Shown here one piece after another: positions 5,520 through 11,478 of a DNA stretch of 12,425 bases. Origin of the DNA: W11650 sp963550755 (GTDB lineage: Bacteria; Bacillota; Clostridia; Lachnospirales; Vallitaleaceae). The notes beneath the pieces are model-generated. The model was not told the DNA's origin. It searched no databases and saw nothing but the letters and a program-made list of their open reading frames with translations. How positions within the stretch are numbered: position 1 is the first letter of the stretch; the number at the start of each line of letters is the position of its first letter. The position numbers and the translations under genes were made by a program. Location: NCBI GenBank assembly GCA_963550755.1, contig CAUVDV010000068.1, forward strand, positions 1 to 12,425. Direction: 5' to 3'.

Positions 5520-6302
5520 ATGAAAGGCTATGTTCATTCTATCGAAACCTTTGGCACCGTTGACGGTCCGGGGATTCGCTATGTTGTTTTTATGCAGGGC
5601 TGTCCGATGCGCTGCTTATATTGTCATAACCCTGATACCTGGGCGCTCAAGACCGGCCCGCAAAAGACGGTAACTGAGATCCTGACCGATTATGAAGCCT
5701 ACCGGCCTTTCCTTAAAAACGGCGGTCTGACTGTCACCGGCGGCGAGCCTTTAATGCAGCTGGAATTTATCACTGAGCTTTTTCAACGAGCCAAACAGCG
5801 GGATATTCATACTTGTCTTGATACCTCCGGCATTACGTTTCGGCGCACCCCGGATTATCTTCCCAAGATTGACGCTTTGCTGGCTAATGTTGATTTGGTC
5901 CTGCTCGACATTAAGCATATTGATCCGGACAGGCACAAAGTCCTCACTTCCATGCCCAATGAGCCGATTTTGGATTTTGCTCATTATTTAAAGGAAAAAA
6001 ATATTCCTGTTTGGATTCGGCATGTGGTGATCCCCATGGTAACCGACAAACCGGAATATCTGGAACGGCTTGGTTATTTTCTGGGCGATTTGGACAATAT
6101 CAAGGCGCTGGACGTCCTGCCCTATCATACCATGGGGAAAGACAAGTACCGGCAGCTGAATATGATGTACCCCTTAGACGGCGTTCCGCCCATGTCCACT
6201 AAGGGCGCGGCTGAAGCTAAGCAAATCATTTTAAACGGTATCAAAAAACGGCTGCTTGAGCGCAAGCATGAACAGGCTGAGGAACAAACGACAGCCAAAT
6301 GA
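5520..6302 (+). CDS. pflA: pyruvate formate-lyase activating enzyme (radical SAM)
   Basis: This 260-residue radical SAM enzyme uses S-adenosylmethionine and a [4Fe-4S] cluster to abstract a hydrogen from the target glycine of PFL. The cluster motif CPMRCLYC gives Cys28, Cys32 and Cys35 in the CxxxCxxC spacing; TVDGPGIR lies at 13-20, and the SAM-binding TGGEPL at 73-78. The conserved ends VWIRHVV and LPYHTMGKDKY match PflA. Its length is close to the 246 residues of E. coli PflA. The ATG follows AGGAAGG by about 7 nt. In this locus its substrate glycine would be on a separate small protein (Gly56 of the 4973-5218 product), so it must act on a PFL-GrcA complex or on GrcA itself. It is separated from grcA by about 300 bp with a terminator-like hairpin. 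The ~20-residue C-terminal extension is charged and Gln/Glu-rich. Confidence 0.95.
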   Translation: MKGYVHSIETFGTVDGPGIRYVVFMQGCPMRCLYCHNPDTWALKTGPQKTVTEILTDYEAYRPFLKNGGLTVTGGEPLMQLEFITELFQRAKQRDIHTCLDTSGITFRRTPDYLPKIDALLANVDLVLLDIKHIDPDRHKVLTSMPNEPILDFAHYLKEKNIPVWIRHVVIPMVTDKPEYLERLGYFLGDLDNIKALDVLPYHTMGKDKYRQLNMMYPLDGVPPMSTKGAAEAKQIILNGIKKRLLERKHEQAEEQTTAK

Positions 6303-6319
6303 ATATTTATGCATTTTAA

Positions 6320-6340
6320 TGATAATGAGAATACTTATCA
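6320..6340. promoter_or_regulatory. Fur-box-like site upstream of the ferredoxin gene
   Basis: GATAATGAGAATACTTATC at 6321-6339 matches the classical Fur box GATAATGATAATCATTATC at 16 of 19 positions, and it is an inverted repeat TGATAA-N9-TTATCA (6320-6340). It is centred about 57 bp upstream of the -35 of the ferredoxin promoter and 18 nt after the pflA stop. A Fur-type metal regulator is the obvious candidate, but the distance from the promoter is unusual for direct repression. Confidence 0.5.
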
Positions 6341-6386
6341 ATCTCGCTCTGGGATTGACTTTCTTGAATTTTTTTTTAGAAAAGTC

Positions 6387-6415
6387 TTGCATTTTTTATG
6401 GAAATATTGTATACT
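6387..6415 (+). promoter_or_regulatory. promoter of the ferredoxin gene
   Basis: TTGCAT at 6387-6392 and TATACT at 6410-6415 are spaced by 17 bp. Transcription would start near 6422, leaving a leader of about 183 nt. Confidence 0.7.
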
Positions 6416-6423
6416 ACAAATAG

Positions 6424-6464
6424 AAGCAAATAAGTTTGGCACTGGTTATGCTAAACCTTTGCTT
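6424..6464 (+). other. 5' hairpin of the ferredoxin mRNA
   Basis: AAGCAAA at 6424-6430 pairs with TTTGCTT at 6458-6464, and GTTTGGC at 6434-6440 pairs with GCTAAAC at 6450-6456 (one G-U pair), around a 9-nt loop. It sits at the predicted 5' end of the transcript, where such stems commonly slow decay. The remainder of the leader, to 6590, holds no gene I can support. Confidence 0.5.
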
Positions 6465-6604
6465 GTTAAATCAAGGTTTTGCTTTTACGTCTGTTCTTTG
6501 GAGGCTTGGCTGGGCTGCGTTTCCCGCCAATTCTTAAAAAACGCTGACGGAAGAGCGATAAGGTGGCAAAAAGGTTAAAAATAAGGGTTTAAGGAGGTTT
6601 CATC

Positions 6605-6769
6605 ATGGCATATGTGATCTCAAACGAATGTATTGCGTGTGGAGCTTGTGAACCGGAATGCCCGGCTGAAGCGATTTCAGCTGGAGATATCTACTCTATT
6701 GATGCGGACAAATGCATCGACTGTGGCGCTTGCGCAGAAGTTTGCCCGGTAGGCGCACCGAAAGCATAA
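6605..6769 (+). CDS. 2[4Fe-4S] clostridial-type ferredoxin
   Basis: This is a 54-residue, low-potential electron carrier of the cytoplasm. Two cluster motifs are complete: Cys9, Cys12, Cys15 with Cys19, and Cys37, Cys40, Cys43 with Cys47, both CxxCxxCxxxCP. The length and the ends (MAYVISNECIACGAC at the start, CPVGAPKA at the end) match clostridial ferredoxins such as that of C. pasteurianum. The start follows AAGGAGGT at 6591-6598 by 6 nt. It is a single-gene unit with its own promoter and a strong terminator. Partners cannot be told from the window; hydrogenase, pyruvate:ferredoxin oxidoreductase or Rnf are usual ones. A Fur-like site upstream suggests iron-responsive expression. Confidence 0.95.
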   Translation: MAYVISNECIACGACEPECPAEAISAGDIYSIDADKCIDCGACAEVCPVGAPKA

Positions 6770-6803
6770 TCTTCGGTTCCCAAAAACAAGAATGGAAATG
6801 TCA

Positions 6804-6843
6804 AAGAAAGAAGCAGATGTCGCAAGATGTCTGCTTCTTTCTT
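6804..6843. terminator. ferredoxin terminator with GCAA tetraloop
   Basis: AAGAAAGAAGCAGA at 6804-6817 pairs with its complement at 6830-6843. Further pairs inside (two of them G-U) close a GCAA tetraloop at 6822-6825, giving about 19 pairs in all. The 3' arm is U-rich. It lies 35 nt after the ferredoxin stop and faces the minus-strand sugar operon, so it can serve both directions. Confidence 0.8.
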
Positions 6844-6846
6844 GGT

Positions 6847-6954
6847 CTAGTTTAGTCTATAGACTGCTATCAACCCCAGTTTTTCCATGGCATAGGCAAT
6901 TCCGTCCTCATCAACCGCCCTGGTCACAAAATCCGCCCGCGCCCTGCCATAGTC
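6847..6954 (-). pseudogene. C-terminal remnant of a Cof-type HAD hydrolase
   Basis: The last 35 codons of a minus-strand frame, ending at a TAG at 6847-6849, read ADFVTRAVDEDG followed by IAYAMEKLGL. This strongly resembles the C-terminus of Cof-like HAD-IIB sugar-phosphate phosphatases, where ADYVT, NDEDGVA and a final LEK helix are typical. Upstream of it in the same frame the sequence becomes non-HAD-like and runs into the PTS gene, and the HAD catalytic motifs are absent. A palindromic terminator (6962-6984) lies between it and the PTS gene. I infer that a HAD gene once followed the PTS gene and was deleted. The resemblance is from memory and short. Confidence 0.45.
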
Positions 6955-6961
6955 TTTTCCT

Positions 6962-6984
6962 CTCAAAAAGCGGCGCGCCGCTTT
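6962..6984 (-). terminator. terminator of the sugar operon
   Basis: AAAGCGGCGCGCCGCTTT at 6967-6984 is a perfect 18-bp palindrome. Read on the minus strand it forms a GC-rich stem ending in a run of five T (complement of 6965-6969), about 41 nt beyond the PTS stop codon. That is the form of an intrinsic terminator. Confidence 0.65.
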
Positions 6985-7025
6985 ACACCCGCCAGCGCGC
7001 CGCCAATCGCTTCCCTTGCACGTTT

Positions 7026-8540
7026 TTATTCCGCCCTGCCCAATTCCTTGGGATCCAGCTTTCCTCTCTTCGCCCAAATGCCAAACATGATCCAGCAGGA
7101 AATAAAGGAAACCGACATGGCAATGATCACGCCGATAATGGCAAAAATAAAGTTACCCATGGTATATCCCAGCGCCGCCGCTTCCGCCGTGGGCAAATAA
7201 ACCGGCAAGACTAAAAGTCCAGGCGACCCGGCGCCAAATCTCTCAACTCCCATGATCCCCAGGAACAGCCCGCCGACACCTCCGCCAATCATAGCCGCAT
7301 AAAGCGGGAAGGTATACTTTAAATTAATACCGTACAGCACCGGCTCGGTAATACCAAGCGTACCGGTAAAACCGGCGGATGAAGCCAGCTGCTTGGTTTC
7401 CGGGTTTTTGGAGCGCAGAGCAACCGCCAGTCCGGCCGCGCCTTGGGCAGTATTCGATACCAGCATGCCGGGCCCGACGACCGCGTCGTGGCCGACCGTG
7501 GTCAGATTGTTGGTGCCGATCGGAATCAAGCCGTAATGGGTTCCGGTCATAACCAAAAGCGGTGAGAAAATGCCGACTACGGTCGGAACAATCCACGGAG
7601 CCGTTCCTTTTAACCAGGTAAAGAAAACCTGAATCAGTTCGGACGCCCATGTGCCGAGCGGCCCCAGCACCGCCAGCGTACAAATTCCGGCGATGGTCAG
7701 ACTGAAAAACGGCACGAAAAAGAACTTAACTGCCTTGGGACAAACCTTTTGCACAAACTTTTCCACATAGGACATCAGCCATACGCCCAAAATAATAGGA
7801 ATAACAGAAGAAGCGTAACTGGTCACCGTCTGAATCGGCAAAAAGCCAAAAAGTTTAATGGAGGTAGCCGCTCCCTCGGCAATGGTTCCGGCCGCCAAAG
7901 CCGCCTCAACCGAACCGGCGGCAGTAACTGCTTTACTGTTAGCCGCTATTGTTCTCATTAAATCCGTCAGTCCCGGGTAAACTAACAATCCGCCCAGCGC
8001 CATCGCGGTGCCCTGATTGGATTTAAACTTCCTGGCGCAGGAAGCCGCCAACAGCAGAGGCAGAAAATAAAAAGCCGCGTCGGCCATCGCGTTCAAAATC
8101 ACATAGGTCTGCGTGCCGCCTTTTAACCAGCCCAGCGTTGAACAAAGCGCCATCACCGCCTTTAACAAACCGGCTCCGGTAATTGCCGGAATAATCGGCT
8201 GAAAAATACTGGCAATTGACTCCAACAATCTGGACAGAGGCGTTTTTTTATCCTCTTTTTCAGTTTCCTGGTCTCTAACTTCACCGGCCGCCTCAAAGCC
8301 GCCAACAGAAACAACTTCCTGATATACCTGGGGAACATCCGGGCCAATTACAATCTGATACTGGCCGCCGGCGTTGACTACTTTAAGAACTCCTTTTAAG
8401 CCGCTGATTTTATCGGTATTGGCCTGCGCCGCGTCATTTAAAGTAAAGCGCAGCCGGGTAGCGCAATGCACTACCGATTTGACATTTGTTTTTCCGCCAA
8501 TATTTTCAATAATATCCTTGGCCAGTTGCTTATAATCCAT
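7026..8540 (-). CDS. PTS beta-glucoside-type EIIBC permease
   Basis: This 504-residue membrane permease of the phosphotransferase system imports and phosphorylates a sugar. The EIIB domain (about 1-85) carries the phosphorylation-site Cys26 in HCATRLRF. A charged linker (about 86-103, with EKEDKK) leads into the EIIC domain (about 105-490), which has many hydrophobic segments and the conserved GITEP motif at 396-400. There is no EIIA domain, unlike the three-domain BglF of about 625 residues, so an EIIA must come from another protein. The neighbouring GH1 phospho-glucosidase points to beta-glucosides such as cellobiose, salicin or arbutin. The trehalose and sucrose permeases have the same EIIBC layout and are alternatives. 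The start follows AGGAGGA at 8548-8554. It is the second gene of the operon, 34 bp after the glucosidase. Confidence 0.92.
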   Translation of the reverse strand: MDYKQLAKDIIENIGGKTNVKSVVHCATRLRFTLNDAAQANTDKISGLKGVLKVVNAGGQYQIVIGPDVPQVYQEVVSVGGFEAAGEVRDQETEKEDKKTPLSRLLESIASIFQPIIPAITGAGLLKAVMALCSTLGWLKGGTQTYVILNAMADAAFYFLPLLLAASCARKFKSNQGTAMALGGLLVYPGLTDLMRTIAANSKAVTAAGSVEAALAAGTIAEGAATSIKLFGFLPIQTVTSYASSVIPIILGVWLMSYVEKFVQKVCPKAVKFFFVPFFSLTIAGICTLAVLGPLGTWASELIQVFFTWLKGTAPWIVPTVVGIFSPLLVMTGTHYGLIPIGTNNLTTVGHDAVVGPGMLVSNTAQGAAGLAVALRSKNPETKQLASSAGFTGTLGITEPVLYGINLKYTFPLYAAMIGGGVGGLFLGIMGVERFGAGSPGLLVLPVYLPTAEAAALGYTMGNFIFAIIGVIIAMSVSFISCWIMFGIWAKRGKLDPKELGRAE

Positions 8541-8574
8541 TTGATTTTCCTCCTGTTTTTAATATGTTTTATTT

Positions 8575-10008
8575 TTAATCCAAATCTTGACCGTTACTTT
8601 GAATTACTTTCCGGTACCAGTAAAAGCTGTCCTTTTTCATTCTTTTCAAATCGCCGCCGCCGTCATTTTGCTTATTGACATAAATCATGCCATACCGCTT
8701 TTTCATCTCGCCGGTGGAAGCCGACACCAAATCAATGCAGCCCCAAGAGGTGTAGCCCATCAGCGGTATTCCATCCTCGATAACCGCTTCCAGCATGGCT
8801 TTAATATGTTCCCGCATATAATCTATTCTGTACTGGTCGTGAATCGTCCCATCTGGCTCGACGGCATCGTTTGCGCCCAGTCCGTTTTCCACTATAAAAA
8901 GCGGCTTTTGATACCTGTCGTACAGCGTGTTCAGCGTGATTCTCAGCCCCAAAGGATCAATCTGCCAGCCCCATTCACTCGATGACAGATAAGGATTGAC
9001 CACGGCGCCAAACACAGCATTTCCGCGACTGTGATTTTTAAGAACTTCCGGGTCGCTTGACATACAGCGGCTGCAGTAATAGCTTAAACTAATAAAATCA
9101 ACTGTTCCCGCCTTCAATATCTCCTCATCTCCGGACTGTGTCGCCAGCTTTACGCCGGCCCGCTCCATTCTCTTAACTGCCCAGACCGGATAAGTGCCTC
9201 TGACCTGAACATCAATAAAAAAGTAATTATCCCGGTCGCATTCCATGGCCTTATAAACATCGGCCGGCGCGCTGGTGTAAGGATAAAACTGCCCGGCCGC
9301 CAGCATGCAGCCAATCATCGCGCCCGGCATCATCTCATGCGCCAGTTTTACCGCCTTGGCGCTGGCAATTAATTCATGATGCGCCGCCTGATATTTTACC
9401 TGCTCCTGATTTTCCCCTTCTTCAAACACGATTCCTGCACCCATAAACGGCATGTGCAGCAGCATGTTGATTTCATTAAAGGTCAGCCAGTATTTCACCT
9501 TGCCTCCATAATTCTGAAACAAAACCTGACAATACCGGACAAACGCATCCACCATTCTCCTGTCTTTCCAGCCGCCGTATTTTTTGATCAGAGCAATGGG
9601 CGTGTCAAAATGGCAAATCGTTACCAGCGGTTCAATTCCGTATTTAAGACATTCCTCTATCAAATCATTATAAAACCGAATCCCGGCCTCATTGGGATTA
9701 TCATCATCTCCGTTGGGAAAGATTCTGGTCCAGGCAATCGAAAACCGGTAGCATTTAAATCCCATTTCAGCAAATAAAGCAATGTCTTCCTTAAAATGAT
9801 GATACATATCAATCGCTTCATGCGCGGGATATGTATGCTCCTGATCGCAGGCCAGCATTTTCATCTGACCTCTAGCTACCGCCATTCGATCTGGGCCAAA
9901 CGGAACCACGTCCACGCTGGACAGCCCTCTGCCTCCTGCCTGATAGGCGCCCTCGCACTGATTGGCGGCCGTTGCTCCGCCCCACAGAAAATTATCCGGC
10001 ATTTTCAT
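8575..10008 (-). CDS. 6-phospho-beta-glucosidase, glycoside hydrolase family 1
   Basis: This 477-residue cytoplasmic GH1 enzyme hydrolyses phosphorylated beta-glucosides to glucose 6-phosphate and an aglycone or sugar. It begins with the GH1 signature FLWGGATAANQCEGA (7-21). The acid/base is Glu179 in TFNEIN and the nucleophile Glu374 in FIVENGLG. The loop SASTGEMKKRYG (429-440) is the phosphate-binding loop of 6-phospho enzymes, which separates it from plain beta-glucosidases. The length is typical for the family. The ATG follows GAGGAGGT near 10016-10023 by about 7 nt. It is the first gene of a two-gene operon with the EIIBC permease. It is controlled by a promoter with a palindromic operator, probably bound by the divergent GntR regulator. 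A 6-phospho-beta-galactosidase activity cannot be excluded. Confidence 0.95.
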   Translation of the reverse strand: MKMPDNFLWGGATAANQCEGAYQAGGRGLSSVDVVPFGPDRMAVARGQMKMLACDQEHTYPAHEAIDMYHHFKEDIALFAEMGFKCYRFSIAWTRIFPNGDDDNPNEAGIRFYNDLIEECLKYGIEPLVTICHFDTPIALIKKYGGWKDRRMVDAFVRYCQVLFQNYGGKVKYWLTFNEINMLLHMPFMGAGIVFEEGENQEQVKYQAAHHELIASAKAVKLAHEMMPGAMIGCMLAAGQFYPYTSAPADVYKAMECDRDNYFFIDVQVRGTYPVWAVKRMERAGVKLATQSGDEEILKAGTVDFISLSYYCSRCMSSDPEVLKNHSRGNAVFGAVVNPYLSSSEWGWQIDPLGLRITLNTLYDRYQKPLFIVENGLGANDAVEPDGTIHDQYRIDYMREHIKAMLEAVIEDGIPLMGYTSWGCIDLVSASTGEMKKRYGMIYVNKQNDGGGDLKRMKKDSFYWYRKVIQSNGQDLD

Positions 10009-10036
10009 ATTGTGACCTCCTCGATTTTATAGCTAC

Positions 10037-10064
10037 ATCATACCACATGTTTAAACAAGTTCAA
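10037..10064 (-). promoter_or_regulatory. promoter of the sugar operon
   Basis: On the minus strand TTGAAC (complement of 10059-10064) lies 16 bp before TATGAT (complement of 10037-10042). The -10 is preceded by TGG, an extended -10. Transcription would begin near 10030, shortly before the ribosome binding site. Confidence 0.65.
10048..10057. promoter_or_regulatory. operator 1, TGTTTAAACA
   Basis: This 10-bp perfect palindrome lies between the -35 and -10 of the glucosidase promoter, so a bound repressor would block polymerase. It resembles the TTGTATATACAA operators of TreR-type GntR/UTRA regulators, and such a regulator is encoded divergently at 10534-11271. Confidence 0.6.
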
Positions 10065-10139
10065 GTAAAATATGCACGTTTTTGTATTTTCTACCTTTTG
10101 CATAAGCAAGCAAAGCAAAATTTGGCTAAAACGCTCAAG

Positions 10140-10151
10140 TTGTTTAAACAA
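10140..10151. promoter_or_regulatory. operator 2, TTGTTTAAACAA
   Basis: This 12-bp perfect palindrome shares a 14-bp identical block (TGTTTAAACAAGTT) with operator 1, starting 93 bp away. It sits upstream of the glucosidase promoter and may act as an auxiliary site for looping, or in control of a gntR promoter; the AT-rich TATGATAAAATATATA at 10171-10186 could contain a plus-strand -10, but no good -35 is seen. Confidence 0.5.
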
Positions 10152-10186
10152 GTTTTCCTTTCTCCGCTTTTATGATAAAATATATA

Positions 10187-10533
10187 TGCGGCAAAGCTGC
10201 GCGCTAAAAGCGCGAGGGCAGGCGGCGGCAAAAACACCGGCCCGTTGGCATCCACAGCGCATTTGCCAGGCTGCTATAGCAACAAGGATATGTAAAAGAA
10301 AATCTATTAGAACTTTGCCTTTGCGCTCCCGCAAGTGTCATAATAAATAAGGGCGGGCTGAAGGCAAAAGCGCAGAGCACACGAGCAAATGCATTTTTCA
10401 ACCAGCTTATAGGCGCGGTAGTGCGTAAAAGAAGATTTGCCAGATTTTCTCTTATACTCACGCTATGTGCTTTAGGTGAGTACAAGATGAGAGAAAAATA
10501 AAAATACAAAGTCAAACGACGGGAGTTTACGAC
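10187..10533. repeat. intergenic region with degenerate copies of the dispersed repeat
   Basis: No gene is supported here. 10196-10216 matches the complement of 125-145 at 19 of 21 positions and forms a CGCGC/GCGCG stem. From 10391 to 10499 the order of blocks ATTTTTC, CAGCTTATA, GCGGT, TGCGTA, GATTTTCTC, ACTCACG and then GTGAGTACAAGATGAGAG is collinear with the complement of the element at 1-211. The region is the 5' leader zone of the GntR gene, whose ribosome binding site GGGAG is at 10521-10525. Confidence 0.6.
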
Positions 10534-11271
10534 ATGCCAAAAGCAATTTACGAGAATATTTATAAGGAATTAAAAAATAAAATTGACCATAACGAATATA
10601 AAGAAGGCGCTTACCTGCCCTCCGAAAATACCTTGATTCAGATTTACAATTGCTCAAGAAATACCATTCGGAGAGCCATCTCCCATCTGGTACTGGAAGG
10701 CTACGTCCAGCCACATCGGGGCAAAGGCGTTCGCGTTATTTATTCTTCTCCCCGCCGCCAAGACCACGATTTTCTGGCCATCGGGGTGAATGGATTCAGT
10801 ACCACGGCCGCGGAATATGGCTTCACCGTCAAAACTAAAGTGATTACTTTCACGGATATGATGGTTGATGACAAGCTGTCCGATAAAACCGGTTTTCCGG
10901 TTGGCACTGAGATTTATTTTATTCAAAGAGTTCGTTCTTTAAACAATGTCCCCAAAATGGTAGATACCAATTTACTGCGAAAAGATATTGTTACCGGTCT
11001 TGATCAGGCGGCAGCCGAGAAATCGTTATTTGATTATTTCACCAAGACTCTCGGCATGGAAATCACCACGATCAAAAGAAAAGTAACCGTTGAACGGGTT
11101 ACTCCCTTTGACGAGCGGTATTTGCTGCTTGACGGCTATAACTGCCTGGCGGTCCTAACTTCAAGATGCTACAATCAAAACGGCATCCAGTTTGAATATA
11201 CCGAATCGCGGAACCGGCCTGATATTTTTCGGTTTAATTCCGTTGTCACCAAGAGCTTAAAGCCGAATTGA
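10534..11271 (+). CDS. GntR-family regulator, HutC/UTRA type
   Basis: This 245-residue transcription factor has an N-terminal winged helix of the GntR type (about 4-70), with LPSENTL at 28-34 and the recognition helix region SRNTIRRAISHLVLEGYV at 41-58. The remainder (about 90-240) is a UTRA ligand-binding domain. Relatives such as TreR of Bacillus bind a sugar phosphate and repress a PTS operon. The gene is divergent to the phospho-beta-glucosidase/EIIBC operon, and TGTTTAAACA palindromes lie between them, so it most likely represses that operon and is released by a phosphorylated beta-glucoside or glucose 6-phosphate. The ATG follows GGGAG by 8 nt. A bidirectional terminator follows. Function of the domain is secure; ligand and targets are inferred from position. 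Confidence 0.92.
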   Translation: MPKAIYENIYKELKNKIDHNEYKEGAYLPSENTLIQIYNCSRNTIRRAISHLVLEGYVQPHRGKGVRVIYSSPRRQDHDFLAIGVNGFSTTAAEYGFTVKTKVITFTDMMVDDKLSDKTGFPVGTEIYFIQRVRSLNNVPKMVDTNLLRKDIVTGLDQAAAEKSLFDYFTKTLGMEITTIKRKVTVERVTPFDERYLLLDGYNCLAVLTSRCYNQNGIQFEYTESRNRPDIFRFNSVVTKSLKPN

Positions 11272-11335
11272 TAAAAGATTGAACGCGAGAAAAACCGATG
11301 CTTAGAACGAAAGGTCATCATATATTAACAAACAA

Positions 11336-11376
11336 CAAGAGCTGTCCAGAAAATTTTTCTTTCTGTACAGCTCTTG
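11336..11376. terminator. bidirectional terminator between the regulator and the repeat-protein gene
   Basis: CAAGAGCTGT at 11336-11345 pairs with its complement at 11367-11376, and after one mismatch CAGAAA at 11347-11352 pairs with TTTCTG at 11360-11365. T-rich sequence follows on both strands. The genes on either side converge on it. Confidence 0.75.
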
Positions 11377-11478
11377 GTTATTTTGAGGTCTGTCCTTTTT
11401 CACAGCCCTTTTCTATTTCACACAATAATCTTTTTATACATTTCCCTCATCCGGATGCATTTTTTGATTATTCACCCA

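Noticed and set aside
6309..6578. 89-codon ORF between pflA and the ferredoxin gene.
   Set aside because: It runs through the Fur-like site, promoter and leader hairpin of the ferredoxin gene and lacks a ribosome binding site.
6792..7214. 140-codon plus-strand ORF after the ferredoxin gene.
   Set aside because: It overlaps the ferredoxin terminator and is antisense to the EIIBC C-terminus; its composition is that of a shadow frame.
10072..10515. Several ORFs of 67-103 codons on both strands in the glucosidase-gntR intergenic region.
   Set aside because: None has a ribosome binding site, and they cross operators and degenerate repeat copies.
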